A stretch of 64,000 nt of DNA from Hyphomicrobiales bacterium. GTDB lineage: Bacteria > Pseudomonadota > Alphaproteobacteria > Rhizobiales > Xanthobacteraceae. The notes under the pieces are model-generated. The model saw only the letters and a list, made by a program, of their open reading frames with translations, had not been told where the DNA came from and ran no database searches. Of the stretch, positions 46,580 to 54,131 are shown one piece after another. The stretch spans positions 62,001-126,000 of the forward strand of contig JADJPN010000001.1 in the NCBI GenBank assembly GCA_016713235.1, in the 5' to 3' direction. The translations under genes were made by a program, and so were the position numbers. Numbering within the stretch: position 1 is the stretch's first letter; the number at the start of each line of letters is the position of its first letter.

Positions 46580-46790
46580 CATTCTCTCCCGTTTTGTTTT
46601 TACACGACGATTAGACGAGGCCGCCCGATTGCGTGCAAGCGGAGCGAATCACCGGCGACATCGCCGGGCTTGAAGCTACGGAACCGCGCAACCACATGGC
46701 GGTTCTGCGCGTTACAGACGCGTCCACGTCGCATTGGGCGTTTCCCGAAAACAAGACCTTGGAGCACGCGCGATTTCATCTCTATATCTT

Positions 46791-46805
46791 GTTCTTGTTT
46801 TGTTC
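46791..46805 (+). promoter_or_regulatory. LexA (SOS) box upstream of the radical SAM gene
   Basis: GTTC (46791-46794), seven bases, GTTC (46802-46805): exactly the direct repeat bound by alphaproteobacterial LexA. It lies 43 bases before the GTG start of the radical SAM gene, in a T-rich promoter-like region. Derepression after DNA damage is therefore expected. Confidence 0.7.
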
Positions 46806-46847
46806 TTATTTTGAGACTAGGATTTCTTTCCATCCGGAGCACTTGCC

Positions 46848-47996
46848 GTGAACCAGAGATTTAAGATCGACCGCCACAACGCCGACCCAGCACCCAACAG
46901 CGCGGACGGGCTGCTCACGACGACCATAGGCGGCGAGCGCCGCAGGGGACGCGGCGCGGTCTCCAATGCCAGCGGCCGCTTTGAGCCTTCGGCCCGCATT
47001 CCCTTCGACGACGGCTGGCAATCGCTCGACGACCTGCCGCCGTTCAAGACGGTCGAGCGCGAGGAGCGCGCGCGCAAGATCATCAGCCGCAACCAGTCAC
47101 CCGATCTCGGCTTCGACCGCTCGATCAATCCCTATCGCGGCTGCGAGCACGGCTGCATCTATTGCTTCGCGCGGCCGACGCATGCCTATCACGGCATGTC
47201 GGCGGGGCTCGATTTCGAGACGCAGCTGTTCGTAAAGCCGGACGCGCCGGAGCTTCTGCGCAAGGAGTTGGCCGCGCCGGGATATACCCCGCGCACGATC
47301 GCGATGGGCACGAACACCGACCCCTATCAGCCGATCGAGCGCAAGTGGAAACTTACGCGCCGCATTCTCTAAGTGCTGCGCGACGCGAACCATCCCGTCG
47401 GCATCGTGACGAAGTCGATCCTGGTGCTGCGCGATCTCGATATTCTTTCCGAGATGGCAGCGAAGGGCCTCGCCAAGGTCGCGCTCTCGGTGACGACGCT
47501 CGATCCGAAGCTTGCACGCGCGATGGAGCCGCGCGCCTCGACACCGGCAAAACGATTAGAGGCGATCCGCGAGCTTTCGCGCGCGGGCATTCCGACCGCG
47601 ATCATGACCGCGCCGATCGTACCCGCGATCAACGATTCCGAAATCGAGCGGCTCCTGGACGCGGGCGCCGCCAACGGCGCGGTCGAAGCCGGCTTCGTGA
47701 TGCTCAAGATGCCCTTCGAAATCAAAGACCTGTTCCGCGAATGGCTGCGCGAGCATTTCCCCGACAAGGAAAAACACGTGATCTCGCTGATCCGCGATAT
47801 CCATGGCGGCAAGGATTACGATCCGACCTGGGGCACGCGGCAGGCTGGCACCGGACCCTATGCGTGGTCGGTCGGCAGGCGCTTCGAAATCGCCTGCAAC
47901 AAGCTCGGCCTCAATCGCCGCAGCTATCGGCTCACCACTGCGCACTTCAAGCGGCCCGCTATGCGCGGCGGCCAGATGGACCTGTTCGCTGCATGA
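46848..47996 (+). CDS. PA0069/SplB-like radical SAM protein, in-frame stop codon
   Basis: A radical SAM protein of the PA0069/Rv2578c type, distantly related to spore photoproduct lyase. The cluster motif is NPYRGCEHGCIYCFARPTHA (Cys-x3-Cys-x2-Cys). AMGTNTDPYQPIERKWKLTR is family-typical. The frame has an in-frame TAA at 47370-47372, between LTRRIL and VLRDANHPVGIVTKSILVLR, where the family has Glu (GAA or GAG); a single G-to-T change explains it. The frame before and after is the same and conserved to the stop at 47996. Start GTG 46848. An SOS box upstream suggests a role in DNA-damage handling. Confidence 0.85.
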
Positions 47997-48168
47997 CAGA
48001 CACGCCTCCCTTGCGGCTCCCCTGCGGCTCGCGCTGGTAACGCTTGGCACGGCGGGTGCGGGCATTTCGCCGACACCGAAGAGCAATCCGGGAAGTCGCG
48101 CACAGCCCGCAGGCGACGCTCGATACGCACGGAAACATCGTTTTTCCGGGCTAACGGAAGCGCAATCC

Positions 48169-48182
48169 CTAACAGCCGTTAA
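48169..48182 (+). promoter_or_regulatory. CtrA-like half-site pair upstream of ccrM (tentative)
   Basis: CTAA (48169-48172), six bases, TTAA (48179-48182). It is close to, but not exactly, the TTAA-N7-TTAA CtrA box, about 85 bases upstream of ccrM. CtrA activates ccrM in Caulobacter, so the site is plausible but imperfect. Confidence 0.25.
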
Positions 48183-48265
48183 CACTCTGCATTTACTACG
48201 TTTTTACCGTATCGGGGGCATGGTGGCCCCTGTGTTTTGTTGCGTAACGAGTACCGGTATTGCGT

Positions 48266-49417
48266 ATGCGAGTCTCGCGTATCGGGGCGCCCAGTAGGGC
48301 GCCCCGTTCAGCTTCCAAACCCGATCTTCCGGGGCTCGAACACAATCGCATCATCGTGGGCGATTGCATCGAGGAACTGAACAAGCTTCCCGAAGCTTCG
48401 GTCGATCTCGTTTTCGCAGACCCGCCCTATAACTTGCAGCTTCGCGGCGATCTCGCACGGCCCGACCAGTCCAAGGTCGATGCGGTCGATGACGCCTGGG
48501 ACCAGTTTTCGAGCTTCGAGGTCTACGACAAGTTCACGCGCGCGTGGCTGAAAGCCTGCCGCCGCGCGATGAAGCCCAACGCCACGCTCTGGGTGATCGG
48601 CTCGTACCACAACATTTTCCGCGTCGGCACGGCGCTCCAGGATATCGGCTTCTGGATTCTGAACGATGTGGTCTGGCGCAAGGTGAACCCGATGCCGAAT
48701 TTCCGCGGCCGCCGCTTCACCAATGCGCACGAGACGCTGATCTGGGCCGCGCGCGACGAGAAGGCGCGCAAATACGTCTTCAACTACGAAGCGCTCAAGG
48801 CCGGCAACGAAGATGTGCAGGTGCGTTCCGATTGGACGCTACCCCTCTGCACCGGCTCCGAGCGGCTAAAAGACAAAGACGGCGACAAGGTGCACCCGAC
48901 GCAAAAGCCGGAATCGCTGCTTGCGCGCGTGCTGCTCTCCTCCACCAAACCCGGCGACGTCGTGCTCGATCCTTTCTTCGGTTCGGGCACCACCGGCGCG
49001 GTCGCGAAAAAACTTTCCCGCCGCTTCATCGGCATCGAGCGCGACAATACTTATGCGACCGCGGCGCAAGCCCGGATCGACGAAGTCGTGCCCTATCCGG
49101 AAGCCTCGCTCGTTCCATTCATGACCGCGCGCGAGGCCCCGCGCGTGGCGTTCGCCAGCATCGTGGAGCGCGGGCTACTGGATGCCGGTGCGGTGCTCAC
49201 CGACTCCAAGGGCAAAATCCGCGCAACCGTGCGGCCTGACGGTTCGATCCAGTTGGGCGCGCAGGTCGGCTCGATCCACAAGATCGGCGCAATCGCGCAG
49301 AATCTCGAAGCCTGCAATGGCTGGACTTACTGGCACTTCGACGAAGGCAAAGCGAAGAAAAAGCCGATCGATGCGCTGCGTTCGATCATCCGCAGCGAAA
49401 TGCAGGCAGCAGAGTAA
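48266..49417 (+). CDS. ccrM: Cell-cycle DNA adenine methyltransferase CcrM (GANTC)
   Basis: A 383-residue beta-class N6-adenine methyltransferase. The catalytic DPPYNLQL motif comes first (VDLVFADPPYNLQLRGDLAR), the SAM-binding PFFGSGTTGAVAKKL later, the beta order of CcrM. DRGHVHPTQKPESLL-like HPTQKPESLLARVLLSS and the C-terminal extension (DSKGKIRATVRPDGSIQLG, then LEACNGWTYWHFDEG) are typical of rhizobial CcrM, which methylates GANTC and links replication to gene expression. Start is ATG 48266; TTG 48260 is possible. A GAGTC site (48270-48274) overlaps the second and third codons. Confidence 0.94.
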   Translation: MRVSRIGAPSRAPRSASKPDLPGLEHNRIIVGDCIEELNKLPEASVDLVFADPPYNLQLRGDLARPDQSKVDAVDDAWDQFSSFEVYDKFTRAWLKACRRAMKPNATLWVIGSYHNIFRVGTALQDIGFWILNDVVWRKVNPMPNFRGRRFTNAHETLIWAARDEKARKYVFNYEALKAGNEDVQVRSDWTLPLCTGSERLKDKDGDKVHPTQKPESLLARVLLSSTKPGDVVLDPFFGSGTTGAVAKKLSRRFIGIERDNTYATAAQARIDEVVPYPEASLVPFMTAREAPRVAFASIVERGLLDAGAVLTDSKGKIRATVRPDGSIQLGAQVGSIHKIGAIAQNLEACNGWTYWHFDEGKAKKKPIDALRSIIRSEMQAAE

Positions 49418-49438
49418 AGCCGGTTACGCCGGCTTTTT
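49416..49438. terminator. Terminator overlapping both stop codons of ccrM and the antiporter gene
   Basis: AAAGCCGG (49416-49423) pairs with CCGGCTTT (49429-49436), then further T. The ccrM stop is at 49415-49417 and the opposing gene ends at 49424, so the hairpin spans both ends. Confidence 0.75.
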
Positions 49439-51107
49439 CATCGCGTAATCCATCATGCCCTGCGCGATTTCGCGCTCACCCATGACCGTGTAATTCGCGC
49501 CCAGCCTGTCGAGATTGTCTTTCTCCGCGTCCGAATGGGCGCGGGCAATGATCTCGAGCGACGGATTTCCTTTACGCGCCTGCTCGACGATCTGACCGGC
49601 CTCGAAGCTTTCCGGGATCGCGACGAACAACGTCTTCGCTTGCGGAAGATTGGCGGCGGCGATCAGCTCCGGCGCCGCGGCATTGCCGAAAAAGACTTCG
49701 ATCCCGCGCGCGCGCAACTGCTTTACGACATCCGCGCGATCTTCGATCACGAGATAAGGAATATTCTGCTGACGCAGGCCATCGCCAATGTGCGAGCCGA
49801 CGCGGCCATAACCGACCACGACGGCGTGATTGGTAAGCGAAGTGGGCTTGAGTATTTCGGCCGCTTCCTCCGGCGGACCGGCTGGCGAAGCAATCTCTTC
49901 TTCCGCCGCCTTGCGCTTCTCAAGGCTGCGGTTTGATCCAGTCGATCGCCTGAAACACGAAAGGGTTCAGCATGATCGAGATGATCGCACCGGCAAGAAT
50001 GAGATCGAGCCCGGTTTGCGGCATCAGTTTCAGCTGCACGCCAAGACCCGCGAGGATGAAGGAGAATTCGCCGATCTGCGCAAGCGAGGCGGAGATGACG
50101 AGCGCGGTCGAAGTTGGATATTTGAAGGCGCGGACGATCAGGAACGCCGCGATCGATTTACCGAAGACGACGATGAAGATCGTGCCCGCGAGCAGCCATG
50201 GATGATTCACGACGATCGACGGATTGAACAACATGCCTACGGACACGAAGAACAAGACGGCGAAGGCGTCGCGCAGCGGCAGCGTTTCCTCCGCCGCGCG
50301 CTGCGAGAGCGGCGACTCGCTCATCACCATGCCCGCGAAGAACGCGCCGAGCGCGAAGGACGCGCCGAACAAAGTCGAGGCGGCGTAAGCAAGACCGATC
50401 GCAATCGCGAGCACCGAGAGCCGAAACAGCTCGCGCGAACCGCTGTGGGCGACCCAATGCAAGATCCAAGGCACGACGCGCTGCCCGACCACGAGCATGA
50501 CAAGGACGAAAGCTGCGACCTTGCCGAAGGTGATCGCAATCGGCTGCCAGATCGCAGGGTTCGAAACGGCATCCTTCGCCATGATGACGGTCGCCATCGC
50601 GGGCAACAGGACGAGTGCCAGCACCATCACGAGGTCTTCGACGATCAGCCAGCCGACCGCGATGCGTCCGCGTTCGGTTTCGATCAAGCGCCGCTCCTGC
50701 AAGGCGCGCAGCAACACGACCGTCGATGCCACCGAAAGGGCAAGACCGAAGACGAAGCCCGCGACCCAACCCCACTCCAGAAAATAGACCATCGCCATGC
50801 CCATCAGCGTCGCGGCGCCGATCTGGGCGATGGCGCCCGGAATTGCGATGGCGCGCACCGAAAGCAAATCTTTGAGCGAGAAATGCAGACCGACGCCGAA
50901 CATCAGGAGAATGACGCCGAGTTCGGCGAGTTCGTTGGCAAGCGCCTGATCGGCGACGAAGCCCGGCGTGTAGGGGCCGGCCAGAACACCGGCGAGCAGA
51001 TAGCCGACGATGGGAGAAATTCGCAGCCGGTGTGCGATCGAACCGAAGATAAAAGCAAGCACCAAGCCTGCGACGATCGTAGCAATCAGCGGCGTGTAGT
51101 GCGGCAT
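49424..51107 (-). CDS. CPA2 cation:proton antiporter (YbaL/KefB type), one frame break
   Basis: A monovalent cation:proton antiporter with about 12 helices and a C-terminal TrkA-N domain. The N-terminal frame runs from ATG 51107 (MPHYTPLIATIVAGLVLAFI; GAGGA upstream) through ISPIVGYLLAGVLAGPYTPG to NPFVFQAIDWIKPQ. The frame then changes at 49924-49925: removing one C (CAGCCTT to CAGCTT) continues with LEKRKAAEEEIASPAGPPEE and the Rossmann domain (VVVGYGRVGSHIGDGL, VIEDRADVV). Total about 560 residues. It probably exchanges K+ or Na+ for H+ under stress. Confidence 0.88.
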
Positions 51108-51182
51108 TCGTCCTCGTTCGCACGAGACGTCCTCGCGCGCATTCAATTAGAGGAAGGACTTTGCCTTATGCAAACGAAAACC

Positions 51183-51213
51183 GGCGGCGACAGCCTAAAA
51201 AGCCACCGCCGCC
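51183..51213 (-). terminator. Possible terminator for the second ridA gene
   Basis: GGCGGCG (51183-51189) pairs with CGCCGCC (51207-51213). On the minus strand the stem is followed by GGTTTTCGTTTG. It separates the RidA gene from the antiporter gene downstream. Confidence 0.4.
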
Positions 51214-51243
51214 TGTATTCTTCCGGCCTTCGGCCCCGTAATT

Positions 51244-51593
51244 CTAGCGGGCCACGACCATGATCTCGACCTTATAATCGGGCGAAGCGAGCTTGGCCTC
51301 GATGGTCGCGCGCGCGGGGACATTGCCCGGCGAGACCCATGCTTCCCAAACCTTGTTCATCTCCGGCGAAGTTCGAAATGTCGGGCAGGAAAATCTGGGT
51401 CTGAGAGCAACTTGGACTTGTCGCTGCCGGCCTGCTTCAGGAGATCGTCGATCGTGTCGAGAACTTCCTTGGTCTGCTCGGCGACGCTCTTGCCTTTGGT
51501 CTCATCGGCAACCTGACCGGCGAGATATACGACACCATTATGAATGACGGCCTGCGCCATGCGCGGACCTGGCTCGATGCGCTGAATGCTCAT
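51244..51593 (-). CDS. RidA family protein, cytoplasmic type, two frame breaks
   Basis: A RidA/YjgF protein of about 115 residues without a signal peptide. The N-terminal frame is IQRIEPGPRMAQAVIHNGVV, YLAGQVADETKGKSV, EVLDTIDDLLKQAGSDKSKL. Two single-base insertions then break it: an extra base at 51401 (restoring STQIFLPDIS) and another at 51363-51364 (restoring NFAEMNKVWEAWVSPGN). The corrected C-terminus is VPARATIEAKLASPDYKVEI, with the catalytic Arg, ending in MVVAR at 51244. The ATG overlaps the mutY stop (ATGA), so it is coupled to mutY. Confidence 0.85.
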
Positions 51594-52711
51594 TTGCTGC
51601 TCCCTTTTCGTTTTCGTTCCGGAATGAATTCGAGTGCGTGGGCGATAACCTTTCGCATCACGCTCGGCAAGGCTTCGTCATCGAGCGCATCGAGCGGCAC
51701 GAAGCGCATGCCGTGCGGCGCTGGCGTTTTCTCGGGGACGCCTGCGAAGTAAACCGTCAGCTCAAGTGGAAAATGCGTGAAGACGTGGCGGACGGTGCCG
51801 ATGGCCTTTCGCCACTTTACTCCGGCGAGCGGCGCGGTCCTGGTCGACTCTTTATACTCCGCGCTCCATTCGCTGCCCGGCACTTCGGTCATGCTGGCGA
51901 GCAGGCCTTTTTCGGGACGCGTGCGCAAAAGAATATGAATTCCCTCGCGCAGCACCACGAAGGCTGCGCCCTTACGCAATTTACCTTCGGCCTTCTCTGT
52001 CTTGCGCGGGAACGTTTCCTGATCGCCACGCGCGCAGGCGGTACACGCATCAAGCCACGGGCAGATCGCGCAGGCCGGCCGCTTCGGCGTGCAGATCGTC
52101 GCGCCGAGATCCATCAAGGCTTGCGCAAAATCGCCTGCCCGATGCGGCGGCGTCATTTCGGCGGCGAGACGCGCGAGAATTTTTTTCGCGGCGGGCAGTT
52201 TTTCTTCGACCGCAAACAGGCGCGAGATGACGCGCTCGATGTTCCCGTCCACCGGCGTCGCTTTCTTCCCGAATGCTATCGCGGAGATCGCCGCGGAAGT
52301 GTATGCGCCAATGCCCGGTAGACGGCGCAGCTCGTCTTCGCCTTCCGGAAAATTTCCTTCGAACTCCGCGACCACCGCTTTGGCGCAGGCGTGCAGATTT
52401 CGCGCGCGCGCGTAGTAGCCGAGACCCGCCCAGGCCGAGAGCACTTCTTCTTGCCGCGCATTGGCGAGCGACATCACATCGGGCCAGCGTGCGAGAAATT
52501 TCGCGTAATATGGCAGCACGGTTTCTACGCGCGTTTGCTGCAACATGATTTCGGAGAGCCAGACGCGGTAGGGATCGGGCTTGGCGCCTCCCCGCACCCG
52601 CCATGGCAGCACGCGCGCGGAAACGTCGTACCAGGCGAGCAGTGTCGCAGCTTCCGGCGGTGCTTTCGGCTTTGCCCGCTCTTCACGCCTTAGCCTGCTT
52701 GTCTCGCGCAT
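51590..52711 (-). CDS. mutY: A/G-specific adenine DNA glycosylase
   Basis: A 373-residue MutY that removes adenine mispaired with 8-oxoguanine. The helix-hairpin-helix is RLPGIGAYTSAAISAIAFG with catalytic Asp in ATPVDGNIERVISR; ILARW-type start WYDVSARVLPWRVR and MLQQTRVETVLPYY; the 4Fe-4S ligands are ATICTPKRPACAICPWLDAC (Cys-x6-Cys-x2-Cys-x5-Cys). The C-terminal Nudix-like domain recognises 8-oxoG. It is divergent from the DUF721 gene and overlaps the downstream ridA gene by four bases. Confidence 0.95.
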   Translation of the reverse strand: MRETSRLRREERAKPKAPPEAATLLAWYDVSARVLPWRVRGGAKPDPYRVWLSEIMLQQTRVETVLPYYAKFLARWPDVMSLANARQEEVLSAWAGLGYYARARNLHACAKAVVAEFEGNFPEGEDELRRLPGIGAYTSAAISAIAFGKKATPVDGNIERVISRLFAVEEKLPAAKKILARLAAEMTPPHRAGDFAQALMDLGATICTPKRPACAICPWLDACTACARGDQETFPRKTEKAEGKLRKGAAFVVLREGIHILLRTRPEKGLLASMTEVPGSEWSAEYKESTRTAPLAGVKWRKAIGTVRHVFTHFPLELTVYFAGVPEKTPAPHGMRFVPLDALDDEALPSVMRKVIAHALEFIPERKRKGSSK

Positions 52712-52749
52712 GGAGAAGCTCTACGCCGAAACCAGCCGGAGCCGCAAAG

Positions 52750-53241
52750 ATGGCCGTGCCAACCAGACGTTCGCGCAATGCATCGCCGCTCGCCGATCTC
52801 GTCGGCAAGACGGTGGGCGATGCTTTCGCGCGGCAGGGCTTTGCCGCCGTCGAGATCGTGACCCACTGGCAGGAGATCGTCGGCGAGAATCTGGCCAAGC
52901 GCTCCGAACCGATCAAACTCACCTGGCCGCGCCGGGACGATCCGGATTCTGTTGGCGTGCTCCAGATCAGGGTCGAGGGCGCTTATGCGCTCGAAATCCA
53001 GCATCTCCAGCCGGTGATCGTCGAACGGGTGAACCGCTATTTCGGCTGGCGCTGCGTGGGCCGGCTTGCAATCCGGCAAGGACCGGTTGCCTTGCGGCGG
53101 AAGCGTCCTGCCTTGCGCAAAGAACCGTCCGCAGCGGAAATCGGAAAAGCGCGCGAGAGCTTGGGCAAGTTCGAGGATGACGCGCTTGCCCGTTCGGTCG
53201 CTCGGCTTGGCGTGCTGATCAAGGATCGCGACCGGAAGTAG
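52750..53241 (+). CDS. DUF721 (DciA-like) protein
   Basis: A 163-residue DUF721 protein starting at ATG 52750 (MAVPTRRSRNASPLADLVGK). Conserved features are VGDAFARQGFAAVEIVTHWQ, IVGENLAKRSEPIKLTWPR, and a KH-like beta-alpha part VLQIRVEGAYALEIQHLQPV. DUF721 includes DciA, which helps load the DnaB helicase; many alphaproteobacterial members sit between mutY and dsbA as here. Direct involvement in replication is inference. The open frame extends upstream without conserved residues. Confidence 0.87.
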   Translation: MAVPTRRSRNASPLADLVGKTVGDAFARQGFAAVEIVTHWQEIVGENLAKRSEPIKLTWPRRDDPDSVGVLQIRVEGAYALEIQHLQPVIVERVNRYFGWRCVGRLAIRQGPVALRRKRPALRKEPSAAEIGKARESLGKFEDDALARSVARLGVLIKDRDRK

Positions 53242-53329
53242 TACGCCTGTAGTGGCGGCATCCCACGCTTGCCACAATCAGGGCCGCAGTCTAGGTGCAG
53301 CCATTCACTCTTCTCTTCCGGAGGCCGCT

Positions 53330-53986
53330 TTGTCCGTTTCGCGTCGCCATTTCACCGCTGGTACCGCCGCCGTCGTCCTGGCAGCGAGCCTTCCTCTGCC
53401 TGCTTTTGCGCAGGGCAAGCCGAAGAAGAGCTTTCAGGTCGGCGATCTCTACAAGCCCGGCCCGCTCGGCGACCATGTGATCGGCAAGGACGACGCGCCG
53501 GTGACGATCGTGGAATATGCTTCGTTCACATGTGGACATTGCGCGAACTTCTACATCAACACGTTCCCGAAGCTGAAAGAAAAGTACATCGACACCGGCA
53601 AGGTGAAGCTGATCTTCCGCCCGTTCCCGACCGGACCGGCCGAGCTTTCGATCGCGGCCGCCATGCTCGCGCACTGCGCAGGTAAAGAGCGCTACTTCGC
53701 GATGACCTCGGCGCTGATGGAAACCCAGCGCAACTGGATGGCGACCCAGGATCCGGTGCCGCTGCTCCAGAAGCTTGCGAGCCAGGCCGGTATCGACGAG
53801 GCCAAGTTCAAGCAGTGCCTCTCGGACCAGACGCTTGCCGCGGAAGTCCAGCGCACGGGCCTGCGCGGCTTCGAAACCTTTGGCGTCGAAGGCACGCCGA
53901 CCTTCTTTATCAACGGCACCATTGTGGTCGACGGCGACACCACTATCGACAATCTGTCGAAGATCATCGACCCGCTAATTAAGTAG
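53330..53986 (+). CDS. DsbA family thiol:disulfide protein
   Basis: A 218-residue secreted DsbA-like protein. TTG 53330 is preceded by GGAGG; the N-terminus SVSRRHFTAGTAAVVLAASL is a signal peptide with twin-Arg character (SRRHF). The redox site is YASFTCGHCANFYINTFPKL (Cys-Gly-His-Cys) and the cis-proline loop is GVEGTPTFFINGTIV. Proteins of this type in alphaproteobacteria oxidise or isomerise disulfides in the periplasm. It sits between DUF721 and smc, a conserved rhizobial order. Confidence 0.9.
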   Translation: MSVSRRHFTAGTAAVVLAASLPLPAFAQGKPKKSFQVGDLYKPGPLGDHVIGKDDAPVTIVEYASFTCGHCANFYINTFPKLKEKYIDTGKVKLIFRPFPTGPAELSIAAAMLAHCAGKERYFAMTSALMETQRNWMATQDPVPLLQKLASQAGIDEAKFKQCLSDQTLAAEVQRTGLRGFETFGVEGTPTFFINGTIVVDGDTTIDNLSKIIDPLIK

Positions 53987-54131
53987 TGGATTTGTTGGGG
54001 TTTTTTCGCCCAGCTATCCCCAACGACGATCTATAGAAAGCCGGGGCGGACTTGCCGCCACCGGGCCGGAGCCCCATCGTCTGGGGAATCCGAATCGCGC
54101 GGAACAAGCGCGTCATAAGGCTTAAAAGTAC

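Noticed and set aside
46580..46790. A 72-codon frame (from 46633) upstream of the radical SAM gene
   Set aside because: It runs through the LexA box and promoter region and ends in low-complexity Phe/Leu codons; no homology is evident.
47997..48265. A gene in the 270-base gap between the radical SAM gene and ccrM
   Set aside because: Only short frames without ribosome sites or protein-like composition are present; the region is treated as regulatory.
49830..51263. A 477-codon + strand frame opposite the antiporter
   Set aside because: It is highly charged (Asp, Glu, Arg, His) with no conserved motif; it mirrors the hydrophobic antiporter coding strand.
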